Positions 7,626-15,893 of a DNA stretch of 34,903 nucleotides are shown in pieces; position 1 is the stretch's first letter; every line of letters begins with the position of its first letter. The stretch is taken from NCBI GenBank assembly GCA_017936265.1, contig JAGBFX010000015.1, positions 1 to 34,903 of the forward strand, given 5' to 3'. The position numbers and the translations under genes are program-made. Under the pieces are notes generated by a model that saw only the letters and a program-made list of their open reading frames with translations, did not search any database and was not told the origin of the DNA. The stretch is from Bacteroidaceae bacterium. GTDB taxonomy: Bacteria > Bacteroidota > Bacteroidia > Bacteroidales > Bacteroidaceae.

Positions 7626-9332
7626 TTAATTCTCCAATGTAACTTCCTCTTTGATATGCTTGAACTCCTTCCATCCAGGGGCATTCCTGTATGCCTCTAA
7701 TGAGCCTTTAGGAACAACCAGCACAGTTCTCTCCTGCAATGGCAGTACGTAACCATTGCGAGGCAAATTCAGTTTGAATGCATCCTTGCCGACAGTTGGC
7801 GGCACCACGGCATTGCACTCAATGACACGCAGTGCCTTGCAGTTCTCGAATGCATTTGCCTCAATCTCCTCCAGAGTCTCAGGCAGAGCCACAGATGCAA
7901 GGAGCTCATGTCCGCGGAATGCATTTCTGCCGATTCTCTTTGCTTTAAGGGATACATATCCGTTTCCTGTATAACAATGGTCAATACCCCAACCGTCAAT
8001 AACTGTTCTGCTTTTCTTCTCAATAAGGACAGAACCATTGCAGTAATAGGTGTAGTTGTCATTGTCAAGACGTACCTTCTCTAATTTGCGGCATCCACTG
8101 AAAATGCCGCCATATCCGCTTTCTCCAATCTCTTTAAGCGATGCCGGAAGAGTGGCTTGTTTCAGCTCTCTGCAATGACTGAAGGCTTCTATGCCAATCT
8201 TTTCCACGCCTTCCTCAACTGTTACGCTCTCTATTCCGCTTGCCCAGAATGCGCTACTCTCAATTTCCTTGACATTCCCAGGGATTACGATATGCTTCAG
8301 GTTGCGGCAATTGGCAAACGCGTACTCTTCAATGAGCTCAACTGAAGATGGAATGTCAACATTCTCTATCAGACATCCGGTGTAAGCATCACAGCCTATA
8401 CTCTTTACGCCTTTGGGGATGTAAGTCTTGGCACAGCCGACAATCAGTTTGTCTGTCTCGCTCTCAATTATGGCATTGCATCCTTTGCGGCTGTCATATA
8501 CCTTGTTACCTTTTTTTACCTTGATTTCTTTCAGCAGATTACAGCCTCTGAAGGCACGCTCGCTGATTTCGGTAACTGAGGCCGGAATGACAATACGTTC
8601 TATTGAGGTACCATTGAATGCTGAACCTCCGATGCTTTTCACACCTTCGGAGAGTGTGATTGCTTTCAGACTTGTGCATCCTGCAAATGCCTGAGACTCA
8701 AGAGTCTCTACACTCTTGGGGATTGTTATTTCAAATGGTGTGACATGCCCGGGTATTCCAGAACCGCTGACAAACGCACCATTGGCAATAGCCTTGATAT
8801 CTTCGGGGATTACGGTACTTCTGCAACCTACATACAGAGTGTTGGTCTTTGTCTTTATAATTGCGTTACATCCTCCTCGGCTGTCAAAATACTCATTCTT
8901 CTCATCTACTGCCAGATATTCCAGCGATGGCATGGCGTGGAATGAGAAATTGCTGAATTCCTTGACATTCTCAGGAATTGTAAGGCTCTTGAAGTTGGGG
9001 CAACAGGCAAAAGCGTCATGCCCAATGGATACGATTGTTGACGGCATAACAACGGACTGCAACTCGTCGTTATGTCTGAAGGCCTTTTCGCCGATTGCGG
9101 TAACGGTATACTCTTTGCCATTGTAGCTGACCTTCTCGGGTACATTGACAATGCCTTTGTAGAACTTCACGTACACATTCTCGGGCTTTTCATCGCTGTT
9201 GAATGTAACCTCGCAGGTGAAATCGGTTTCCGATGTAATGTTGTAGCAGATGCCATCAACAATAAAGTCATGTGCCAATGTACTGCATGGCAGCAGCAGA
9301 GCAAGCATGTAAACTAAAATACTCCTTTTCAT
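7626..9332 (-). CDS. BspA-like leucine-rich repeat surface protein (LRR_5)
   Basis: 568 residues. The signal peptide is about 20 residues (ending STLA). Residues about 70-540 are repeats of the BspA/LRR_5 type, with units such as ITAIGEKAFRHNDELQSVVM and SIGGSAFNGTSIERIVIP, occasionally interrupted by blocks with GCNAII. The end (TVLVVPKGSLEAYRNAPGWK) is the usual closing segment of the family. Such proteins are exported in Bacteroidota and bind proteins or glycans at the surface. No sorting domain is visible. It is the promoter-proximal gene of the BlaI/BlaR1 operon, and the repressor gene begins 17 bp after its stop. That coupling is unusual and suggests surface-protein expression is tied to the protease signal. 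Confidence 0.9.
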   Translation of the reverse strand: MKRSILVYMLALLLPCSTLAHDFIVDGICYNITSETDFTCEVTFNSDEKPENVYVKFYKGIVNVPEKVSYNGKEYTVTAIGEKAFRHNDELQSVVMPSTIVSIGHDAFACCPNFKSLTIPENVKEFSNFSFHAMPSLEYLAVDEKNEYFDSRGGCNAIIKTKTNTLYVGCRSTVIPEDIKAIANGAFVSGSGIPGHVTPFEITIPKSVETLESQAFAGCTSLKAITLSEGVKSIGGSAFNGTSIERIVIPASVTEISERAFRGCNLLKEIKVKKGNKVYDSRKGCNAIIESETDKLIVGCAKTYIPKGVKSIGCDAYTGCLIENVDIPSSVELIEEYAFANCRNLKHIVIPGNVKEIESSAFWASGIESVTVEEGVEKIGIEAFSHCRELKQATLPASLKEIGESGYGGIFSGCRKLEKVRLDNDNYTYYCNGSVLIEKKSRTVIDGWGIDHCYTGNGYVSLKAKRIGRNAFRGHELLASVALPETLEEIEANAFENCKALRVIECNAVVPPTVGKDAFKLNLPRNGYVLPLQERTVLVVPKGSLEAYRNAPGWKEFKHIKEEVTLEN

Positions 9333-9381
9333 ATTATGTCACTTTATATGTTTGTTAATCAGTTCTGCACTTCTCACATGA

Positions 9382-9416
9382 CAAATATAAAACGAAGTTT
9401 TTAGAAATCTAAACTT
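9382..9416 (-). promoter_or_regulatory. Operon promoter with overlapping dyad (candidate BlaI operator)
   Basis: On the minus strand, 9389-9382 reads TATATTTG, a perfect Bacteroidota -7 box, about 50 bases before the LRR start codon. The expected -33 zone about 19 bases upstream reads TTTAG, a weak match. A dyad TTTAGA-tt-TCTAAA (9400-9413) with partly matching flanks to 9395-9416 lies over the spacer and -33 zone, where a repressor would block initiation. It is not the TACA/TGTA operator known from staphylococci. The operator role is inferred. Confidence 0.5.
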
Positions 9417-9495
9417 TTAGTAATTAAAAATCTGCTTTGGCAAAAGATTTAACCTTTATTATTAGTAATTCGGTGGAGTAGGGCAAAAACAAATT

Positions 9496-9529
9496 AAAAA
9501 GGCCATTGCGTTTTTGCAATGACCTTTTT
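9496..9529 (-). terminator. Terminator of the hexosaminidase gene
   Basis: Fourteen-base arms 9496-9509 and 9516-9529 with a six-base loop. The single non-Watson-Crick position is a G-U in the minus-strand transcript but an A-C mismatch on the plus strand, so the hairpin fits minus-strand transcription. A-rich and T-rich flanks give an intrinsic-terminator shape. It lies 22 bases past the stop codon. Confidence 0.8.
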
Positions 9530-9551
9530 AATATATATGCAGTATTGATTG

Positions 9552-11531
9552 TTACTTGCAGCGGTTCTCGACCTTGAAGTTTGTAACCTTGCTCTTGAAG
9601 TTACCAGCCTTCTCAAGCGGGAACACGAGTGTGCGCACGTAGTACATCTTGTCCTTGCCGCCCTCGTTGTGGTAGAGTGTCTGCTTGTCGAGTGTCTCAA
9701 CGAGCTTGCCGTTAACGAAGAGCTTTGTAACCTGCTGGTTACCGCTGATTGTAACGTGTGCCTTCTCGCCTGGGAAGAAGCTGTAGTTGAATGTCATGAG
9801 GTAGCCGTCGCGTGAGAAACCGAGCTTGCCGCTGACGGGGTCTGCAAGGTAGAACACTGCATCGCGTGAGCTTGTCAATACTGTGCCAGGGCACTCCTTT
9901 GCAGCCTCGATGTCGAATGATACGCTGTACTCGTAACCTACCTCTCTGATGCCTGTCTCTTTTACAAGATTTGCAGCAGGCTTGAGTGCGGGAACCTCAA
10001 CGAGTGTTCTCTTCTCGCCGCTGAAACGGCCTGCGATGTTGAGGCCGGGAGCGTCGCTCAGTGCAAGGCGTGCCTTGTCGAACTCTTCATAAGATACGGT
10101 TGGCTTTGCGCCGGTCCACATCTTCACTGCCATAGTCTGCATAGCAGGGAATACGCGGTAGTGGATATCCTTGCAGCTGATACCGTTGCCTGCATGGTCG
10201 TTCCAAACTGCGAATGAACCGCCCTTGATCTGCGGGTGCTTCTCCTCGAAGGTCTGGTTGCCGATTACGGCCGGTGTCCAGCTGTTGTAGAGGTAGTTGC
10301 AGTTGAGGTAGTCATAATAGTAACCTGCGGCAGGTACGATATATGTGAAGCCGTCGGGGATGCTGATTACGTCGTAACCGAGAGCCATCATCTCCTTTGG
10401 ATCGGCATAGCCGTTGTACCACTCATACATGAGCACGTTGTCAACCTTTACAGGTGTGTTGCCCTTTGCGTGTGTGAGTGCACCCCAAGCGCAAGCCTGC
10501 TTGCCGTACTTCTCGGCTGTGCGGATGCAGAAGTCGGTGAAGTAACGGAACTTCTCAACGACTGCTGTGTCACGGTTAGAGTACTCATCGGTACCTACAT
10601 GGAAACGTGGGCCGCGGAACACTGGCTCATCGCCGCTGAGGTACTCCATGAAGAGTGAGTCGATGAATGTGTATGTGTTAGGGTTGAAGAGGTCGAGGTG
10701 GTCAAGACCGTAATCCTTGCTGCCGAGCTCGGGACGGTAGTGAACGAATGCCAATGAGTGAGCGGGAACGTCTATCTCAGGTATAATCTCGACGCCAACG
10801 CGCTCTGCATGCTTCTGAAGCTCTATGAACTCCTTCTTTGTGTAGTAGCCGTCGCGTGATGTGAGGCCGGGGAAGAAGTCGCTCTCAAGACGGAAACCTG
10901 ACGGAGTCTTTGCCCAGTCGTGGTTGAAGTACTGTTTGAAAGCGTTGTCGTTCAAGTGGATGTGGAATGTGTTCATCTTGTAGTATGCCATGAAGTCAAC
11001 ATACTCGTGCAGGAAACTGATGGGGATGAACTTACGGCCGCAGTCGAGCATGAAACTACGCATCTCATAGTCGGGGTAGTCAACGATGTTACCCTTTGGA
11101 AGAGCATTCGCGTTCTGCTCTGCAATCTGCAACAGTGTTCGTGTTGCCCACATGGCACCGCGTGCTGTCGTAGCAGTGATGTCTACCTTGTTGCCGATGT
11201 TGATTATATAACCCTCGTTACCGAGCTTCTTGTTCTTCTTGATTGCGAAAACAATGTCGCCCTTTGCAGACTTGCCTTCTACTACCTGAAGCTCAACGCC
11301 TGTCATTTTCTTGTAGTCGCCAGCGAACTGCTTTGCAACTTCGGCAATCTCGGCATTGCCTTTGGGATAGACAATCTTTGTCTCTGATGAAATCTGGAAC
11401 TCGCCTGTTGCGCCCTTCCACTCGCGGAGCTCAGGGATAACGAAAGGCTTTTTGTTCTTGTCGGCCGCAGATGCGTTTGCCACAAAAGCGAAGCAGATAA
11501 CTGCCAGCAGGAATAAAATTCTGTTCTTCAT
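9552..11531 (-). CDS. GH20 beta-N-acetylhexosaminidase, exported
   Basis: 659 residues from the ATG at 11531. A 17-residue in-frame extension upstream lacks signal-peptide character. The signal peptide is MKNRILFLLAVICFAFVANA. The next domain (about 30-135) is the GH20 N-terminal alpha/beta domain (GH20b). The TIM barrel runs from about 140 to 480, with MNTFHIHLNDN, VEIIPEIDVPAHS and the catalytic pair D315-E316 in HVGTDEY. The C-terminal about 150 residues look like a beta-sandwich of the concanavalin/LamG kind. The family releases terminal GlcNAc or GalNAc by substrate-assisted catalysis, typically from mucin or N-glycans. It is monocistronic, with its own promoter and terminator. It is far from the beta-galactosidase at 23781, so the two are not co-transcribed. 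Confidence 0.93.
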   Translation of the reverse strand: MKNRILFLLAVICFAFVANASAADKNKKPFVIPELREWKGATGEFQISSETKIVYPKGNAEIAEVAKQFAGDYKKMTGVELQVVEGKSAKGDIVFAIKKNKKLGNEGYIINIGNKVDITATTARGAMWATRTLLQIAEQNANALPKGNIVDYPDYEMRSFMLDCGRKFIPISFLHEYVDFMAYYKMNTFHIHLNDNAFKQYFNHDWAKTPSGFRLESDFFPGLTSRDGYYTKKEFIELQKHAERVGVEIIPEIDVPAHSLAFVHYRPELGSKDYGLDHLDLFNPNTYTFIDSLFMEYLSGDEPVFRGPRFHVGTDEYSNRDTAVVEKFRYFTDFCIRTAEKYGKQACAWGALTHAKGNTPVKVDNVLMYEWYNGYADPKEMMALGYDVISIPDGFTYIVPAAGYYYDYLNCNYLYNSWTPAVIGNQTFEEKHPQIKGGSFAVWNDHAGNGISCKDIHYRVFPAMQTMAVKMWTGAKPTVSYEEFDKARLALSDAPGLNIAGRFSGEKRTLVEVPALKPAANLVKETGIREVGYEYSVSFDIEAAKECPGTVLTSSRDAVFYLADPVSGKLGFSRDGYLMTFNYSFFPGEKAHVTISGNQQVTKLFVNGKLVETLDKQTLYHNEGGKDKMYYVRTLVFPLEKAGNFKSKVTNFKVENRCK

Positions 11532-11579
11532 AAAATTATAGTTTGATGTTAATGGAATTTTCTTCAATCGTCCATTTTG

Positions 11580-11587
11580 CAAATATA
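11580..11587 (-). promoter_or_regulatory. -7 box of the hexosaminidase promoter
   Basis: The minus strand reads TATATTTG, a perfect TAnnTTTG box, about 50 bases before the start codon. No convincing TTTG -33 element is seen at 19-21 bases. Confidence 0.55.
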
Positions 11588-11650
11588 AGTTTTTCTATTG
11601 GTATAAAATGTGTTATTGGCTCTTAATTTTAATTAATTCAGGAATTGGCC

Positions 11651-12454
11651 TCATTCTCTGCTCCTCAGTTCCCAAAAAGCGACTGCCGCGGCTGCCGCCA
11701 CATTGAGCGAATCGACATTGTGCGACATCGGAATCTTTACGGTGTGGTCGGCTGCCGATATTGTTTCTGCGGGCAACCCTTCGCCTTCGGTACCCATAAT
11801 TATCGCAAGGCGGGGTATGGTTGTCAGCAACGGGTCGGCAATAGAGATTGACTCTTCGCTCAATGCCATGGCTGCTGTAGTGAAACCGAGTTCTTTCAGT
11901 TTGCTGACGCCTCCGTCAAGCCATGTCCAGGGTACAAGAAAGACCGAGCCCATCGAAACACGTATCGAGCGGCGGTTCAACGGGTCGCATGAGTTGCGCG
12001 TCAGAAGCACGGCGTCAATGCCGAGTGCAGCCGCACTGCGGAAGATTGCCCCGATGTTGGTTGTGTCGACTACGCCCTCTATGACAACAATGCGGCGGGC
12101 ATTGCGGCATATTTCCTCAATGTCAGGCTCTGCGGGGCGCTCCATGGCGCAGAGTACTCCGCGTGTCAGGGTGTATCCTGTAAGGCTTGCAAGCAACTGA
12201 CGCTCGCCTGTGTATACAGGGATTTCTCCGCACCGCGCGATTATATCGGCGGCGTCTCCCCCGATGTGCTTTTCCTCGCACAGCAATGCGAGTGGCCTGT
12301 ATCCCGACTTCAGTGCCACATTGATGACTTTGGGGCTCTCGGCAATGAAAATTCCCTGCTCTTTGTCGTGCTCCTTGCGCAGTTGCGCCTCGGTAAGTGT
12401 GCTGAAAATCTCCACGCCGGGGTGGGTAAGTGATGTAATCTCTATTATTGCCAT
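11651..12454 (-). CDS. TrmH-family (SpoU) RNA 2'-O-methyltransferase
   Basis: 267 residues. An N-terminal substrate-binding region (about 1-110) is followed by the SPOUT knot domain with its three motifs: VVDTTNIGAIFRSAAALG (Asn and Arg of motif 1, about residue 130), IIMGTEGEGLP (motif 2, about 220) and IPMSHNVDSLNVAAAAAVAF (motif 3, about 243-262). The family uses S-adenosylmethionine to methylate ribose 2'-OH in tRNA or 23S rRNA. The exact target cannot be read from sequence, so no symbol is given. It is transcribed alone, divergent from the glutaminase gene, with a good promoter at 12472-12503. Confidence 0.92.
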   Translation of the reverse strand: MAIIEITSLTHPGVEIFSTLTEAQLRKEHDKEQGIFIAESPKVINVALKSGYRPLALLCEEKHIGGDAADIIARCGEIPVYTGERQLLASLTGYTLTRGVLCAMERPAEPDIEEICRNARRIVVIEGVVDTTNIGAIFRSAAALGIDAVLLTRNSCDPLNRRSIRVSMGSVFLVPWTWLDGGVSKLKELGFTTAAMALSEESISIADPLLTTIPRLAIIMGTEGEGLPAETISAADHTVKIPMSHNVDSLNVAAAAAVAFWELRSRE

Positions 12455-12471
12455 TGCTCGGTTTTATATCG

Positions 12472-12503
12472 CGAAGATAGGCATATTGTCTCCCGATAGC
12501 AAA
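12472..12503 (-). promoter_or_regulatory. Promoter of the TrmH-family methyltransferase
   Basis: Minus strand: TTTG (12503-12500), 20-base spacer, TATCTTCG (12479-12472). Both Bacteroidota elements are present at correct spacing, placing the start about 12 bases before the ATG at 12454. Confidence 0.7.
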
Positions 12504-12564
12504 CTCTTGCATCTCCTTTTTGTCAAAAAGGGTATTTAAAATGCTTCTTGTTCCGAAAATTTGC

Positions 12565-12572
12565 TATCTTCG
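12565..12572 (+). promoter_or_regulatory. -7 box upstream of glutaminase
   Basis: TATCTTCG, the same -7 variant as the divergent methyltransferase promoter, 21 bases before the ATG at 12594. No clear -33 TTTG at 19-21 bases. Confidence 0.5.
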
Positions 12573-12593
12573 CATATCTCAAAGATTCTTTTG

Positions 12594-13508
12594 ATGGATT
12601 ACAAGACTATTTTAGAGAATATACACGCCTCGGTCCAGCCATATTCATGCGTCGGCAAGGTCGCCGATTATATTCCTGAACTGGCGAAGGTAAACCCCGA
12701 CAAGTTCGGCATCTGCCTCAATACAATTGACGGCGGAGTCCATTCAATAGGCGATTCAGGCGAGCGTTTCTCGATACAAAGTATATCGAAGGTGTTTGCT
12801 CTTGCAATGGCGCTCTCAATCAAGGGCGAGGCATTGTGGTCGCGTGTAGGCAAGGAACCTTCGGGCACGGCGTTCAATTCGTTGATACAGCTCGAGGTGG
12901 AGCATGGTATCCCCCGCAACCCCTTCATCAATGCCGGGGCTATGGTGGTTGCGGATATCCTGCTTACATCATTTGACAACTCCGCCGAGAGGTATCTTGA
13001 GTTCGTGCGCGCGCTCTGCGGCAAAGATGACATCTGCTACAATGAGCAGGTGGCGCGTTCCGAGCGCGAGACAGCATATCTCAACGCGGCTATTGCCAAT
13101 CTGCTCAAATACCATAAGAATATTGATTGTGATGTGGAAGAGGTCCTCAGGCTCTATTTCCTCACATGCTCGCTCGAGATGAACTGCCACGAACTGGCGA
13201 AGGCTTTCCTCGCGTTCGCCAACCATGCCGAACCGTTCAGTTACGCGGGCATCGAACTTACCCGTTCACAGATAAAGCGCATGAATGCCATTATGCAGAC
13301 ATGTGGTTTCTACGATGAGGCGGGCGAGTTCTCATACCTTGTGGGGTTGCCTGGAAAGAGTGGTGTGGGAGGCGGCATAGCCGCTATCTGTCCCATGCGC
13401 TATTCGGTGGCGGTGTGGAGCCCAAGGCTGAACAGCAAGGGTAACTCGGTAATGGGCATGAAGGCGCTCGAGGAGCTGACGACAATAACCAGCGAGTCTA
13501 TTTTCTAA
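12594..13508 (+). CDS. glsA: Glutaminase A
   Basis: 304 residues from the ATG at 12594. An in-frame upstream ATG would place the -7 box inside the gene, and the shorter form matches the family length of about 305. Serine-dependent glutaminase of the beta-lactamase-like fold: the catalytic S63-x-x-K66 pair lies in QSISKVF, followed by NPFINAGAMV and the GKSGVGGGIAA block near the C-terminus. It hydrolyses glutamine to glutamate and ammonia in the cytoplasm, as there is no signal peptide. It is followed 95 bp later by asparaginase, porin and Dcu genes on the same strand. In enterobacteria such enzymes contribute to acid resistance through ammonia; here that is an inference. Confidence 0.95.
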   Translation: MDYKTILENIHASVQPYSCVGKVADYIPELAKVNPDKFGICLNTIDGGVHSIGDSGERFSIQSISKVFALAMALSIKGEALWSRVGKEPSGTAFNSLIQLEVEHGIPRNPFINAGAMVVADILLTSFDNSAERYLEFVRALCGKDDICYNEQVARSERETAYLNAAIANLLKYHKNIDCDVEEVLRLYFLTCSLEMNCHELAKAFLAFANHAEPFSYAGIELTRSQIKRMNAIMQTCGFYDEAGEFSYLVGLPGKSGVGGGIAAICPMRYSVAVWSPRLNSKGNSVMGMKALEELTTITSESIF

Positions 13509-13603
13509 CAATGGTACAACGTCAACAAAACAATGCCCATGAGTGTTCTTGTAACAAGTAATAAACAGGTTCTGAATACTAACCATAACAAAAACTTATA
13601 CTT

Positions 13604-14659
13604 ATGAATTTTCTAAAAAGATTTAGCGTGCTTTCTGTCATGATGCTCGTGGCAGTGGCGATGATGGCTCAGGAGTTGCCAAAGGTGTATATCCTTGCAA
13701 CAGGTGGAACAATTGCAGGCTCAGGCTCTTCGGCTACAAAGAGCAACTACTCGGCAGGTCAGGTGGCAATAGGTACACTGCTCGATGCAGTTCCGGCAAT
13801 CAATGATGTTGCGTATGTCGAGGGCGAGCAGGTTGTCAACATCGGCTCACAGGATATGAGCGATGAGGTATGGCTGGTGCTTGCGAAGAGAGTGAATGAG
13901 CTTCTTGCACGTGCCGATGTGAACGGCGTGGTAATCACTCACGGAACCGATACTATGGAAGAGACGGCTTTCTTCCTCAGTCTTGTTGTCAAGAGCGACA
14001 AGCCTGTTGTGCTTGTAGGTGCGATGCGTCCTTCTACAGCTATCAGCGCTGACGGTCCTGCAAACCTCTATAATGCAGTGGTTACTGCTGCGTCAAAGGC
14101 TTCACTTGACCGTGGCGTGCTCGTTTGCATGAACGGCAAGGTTTATGGTGCCGCAGATGTGACAAAGACCAACACTACAAGTGTAGAGACTTTCCAGGCT
14201 CCGAATGCAGGTCCTCTCGGCTACGTCCACAATGGCGAGGTACGCTACTTCCGTCCGGCTGCAAAGCAGACCGATGCTCCTTATTTCAATATTGACGGTC
14301 TCAAGGCTCTGCCGAAGGTAGGTATTGCCTACGGCTACTCGAATGTGGAGGGCGATGTAGTGAAGATGATGATAAAGAAGGACTACAAAGGTATTGTCTA
14401 TGCGGGTGTGGGTAACGGAAACATCCACAAGAATGTGTTCCCCGAGCTTGAGAAGGCACGTAAGGACGGTATAATCGTTGTGCGTTCAAGCCGTGTTCCC
14501 ACCGGTGCTACAACACTTGACGCCGAGGTCGATGACAACAAGTATGAATTCGTAGCTTCATGGGGCCTCAATCCTCAGAAGGCGCGCATCCTTCTTATGC
14601 TTGCCCTTACAAAGACCGATGACTGGAAAACCATTCAGAAATATTTCAATAACTATTAA
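13604..14659 (+). CDS. ansB: Exported type II L-asparaginase
   Basis: 351 residues. The signal peptide ends near MMAQ (residue 23), so the enzyme is periplasmic. Both active-site threonine motifs are present: ILATGGTIAG with T36, and THGTDTMEE with T115-D116. The lysine of the second triad lies in DVTKTNTT. It converts asparagine to aspartate and ammonia. The porin gene follows by 12 bp and the Dcu transporter gene comes next, so external asparagine could be deamidated in the periplasm and the aspartate taken up directly. A 95-bp gap separates it from glsA. I saw no clear promoter there, so read-through from glsA is possible. Confidence 0.96.
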   Translation: MNFLKRFSVLSVMMLVAVAMMAQELPKVYILATGGTIAGSGSSATKSNYSAGQVAIGTLLDAVPAINDVAYVEGEQVVNIGSQDMSDEVWLVLAKRVNELLARADVNGVVITHGTDTMEETAFFLSLVVKSDKPVVLVGAMRPSTAISADGPANLYNAVVTAASKASLDRGVLVCMNGKVYGAADVTKTNTTSVETFQAPNAGPLGYVHNGEVRYFRPAAKQTDAPYFNIDGLKALPKVGIAYGYSNVEGDVVKMMIKKDYKGIVYAGVGNGNIHKNVFPELEKARKDGIIVVRSSRVPTGATTLDAEVDDNKYEFVASWGLNPQKARILLMLALTKTDDWKTIQKYFNNY

Positions 14660-14671
14660 TGACAATCAACT

Positions 14672-15865
14672 ATGAAGATGAGAAACACTCTGTTAGCGCT
14701 CTTGCTTCTTGTGGCAAGTTACGCTTCGGCCCAGGTTACATCGCGCAATGCGCAGGTTCCTGCCAATGAGAAGTCGCTCTATGAGCGTATATCAAAGATA
14801 GAGAAACAGAATGACTGGTTCAACCTCTACATGAACATGCATGGGGCTTTTGATGCAAAGTTCAACCAGGACGGCCGCAACGGATTGAGTCAGGGCGCGT
14901 TCAATATGCGTCAGTTACGTATCGAGGCTAAAGGCCGCGTGAATGACTGGCTCTCATACCGTTGGCGCCAGCGTCTGAACCGCGACAATAATGGCAATGG
15001 CATGGTCGACAATCTGCCGAACTCCATTGACCTTGCATATATCGGTGTCCAGCTCAATGAAAAGTTCTCGCTGACAGCGGGTAAGCAGTGTGCCGCATAC
15101 GGTGGCTTCGAGTTCGATGCGAACCCCATCGAAATCTACCAGTACAGTGAGATTATCAACAACATGAGTAACTTCATGACCGGTGTTACCCTTACATATG
15201 ACATGACTCCAACCCAGCAGTGGCAGCTGCAGATTCTCGACAGCCGCAACAACTCGCAGGAGGATACTTATGGCGCAGGTCTTGAGGAGAGCCGTCTGCC
15301 GCTTGTGTATACCCTCAACTGGAATGCTAACATGTTCGACAACGCATGGCAGACACGCTGGTCGGCTTCAATTATGGAGGAGACCCACGGAAAGTACATG
15401 TATTACTTTGCTCTCGGTAACCAGTTCAACTTCTCGGAGCGCTGCAACATGTATGTCGACCTCATGAGTTCTTTCGAACAGGTCGACCGCAAGGGCATCA
15501 TGACAAATATCTTCGGTGGCCAGGCCAATTTCGGTGGTCACAACATGTACAATGCAATGTATAACTCTCTTGTGGCGAAGTTCAACTACCGCATAAAGCC
15601 AAAATGGAACGTATTTGTGAAGGGTATGCTTGAGTCGGCAGGTATATATAAGGAGAGCGACAATGTAGCCGAGGGCAACTACCGCACATCACTCGGTTAT
15701 GTAGCAGGTGTAGAGTACTATCCGATGGATACCAATCTCCATTTCTTCCTTACTTATGTAGGACAGAACAACTTCTTTACCGAGAGGGCGAAGGCTATCG
15801 GCAAGAGTGACTATTGCACCCAGAGAGTATCATTGGGATTCATTTACCAGTTGCCGCTCTTCTGA
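14672..15865 (+). CDS. Porin, OprO/OprP-like beta-barrel
   Basis: 397 residues. The signal peptide ends in YASA (about residue 20). A short KSLYERISKIEKQ segment that may be coiled coil is followed by amphipathic beta strands with many aromatic residues, for example WLSYRWRQRLNRD and FSLTAGKQCAAYGG. The chain ends in phenylalanine, the usual outer-membrane insertion signal. The pattern fits the Porin_O_P family. It lies between asparaginase (12 bp upstream) and the Dcu carrier (28 bp downstream), so I infer that it admits asparagine, aspartate or dicarboxylates. Phosphate specificity as in Pseudomonas OprP should not be assumed. Confidence 0.85.
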   Translation: MKMRNTLLALLLLVASYASAQVTSRNAQVPANEKSLYERISKIEKQNDWFNLYMNMHGAFDAKFNQDGRNGLSQGAFNMRQLRIEAKGRVNDWLSYRWRQRLNRDNNGNGMVDNLPNSIDLAYIGVQLNEKFSLTAGKQCAAYGGFEFDANPIEIYQYSEIINNMSNFMTGVTLTYDMTPTQQWQLQILDSRNNSQEDTYGAGLEESRLPLVYTLNWNANMFDNAWQTRWSASIMEETHGKYMYYFALGNQFNFSERCNMYVDLMSSFEQVDRKGIMTNIFGGQANFGGHNMYNAMYNSLVAKFNYRIKPKWNVFVKGMLESAGIYKESDNVAEGNYRTSLGYVAGVEYYPMDTNLHFFLTYVGQNNFFTERAKAIGKSDYCTQRVSLGFIYQLPLF

Positions 15866-15893
15866 TTAGGGAGCGTCACGTTGAATGTAACTG

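Noticed and set aside
7609-7674. Longer N-terminus for the BlaI-type repressor
   Set aside because: The 22 extra codons overlap the end of the LRR gene and are unlike the family, whose members begin close to the winged helix.
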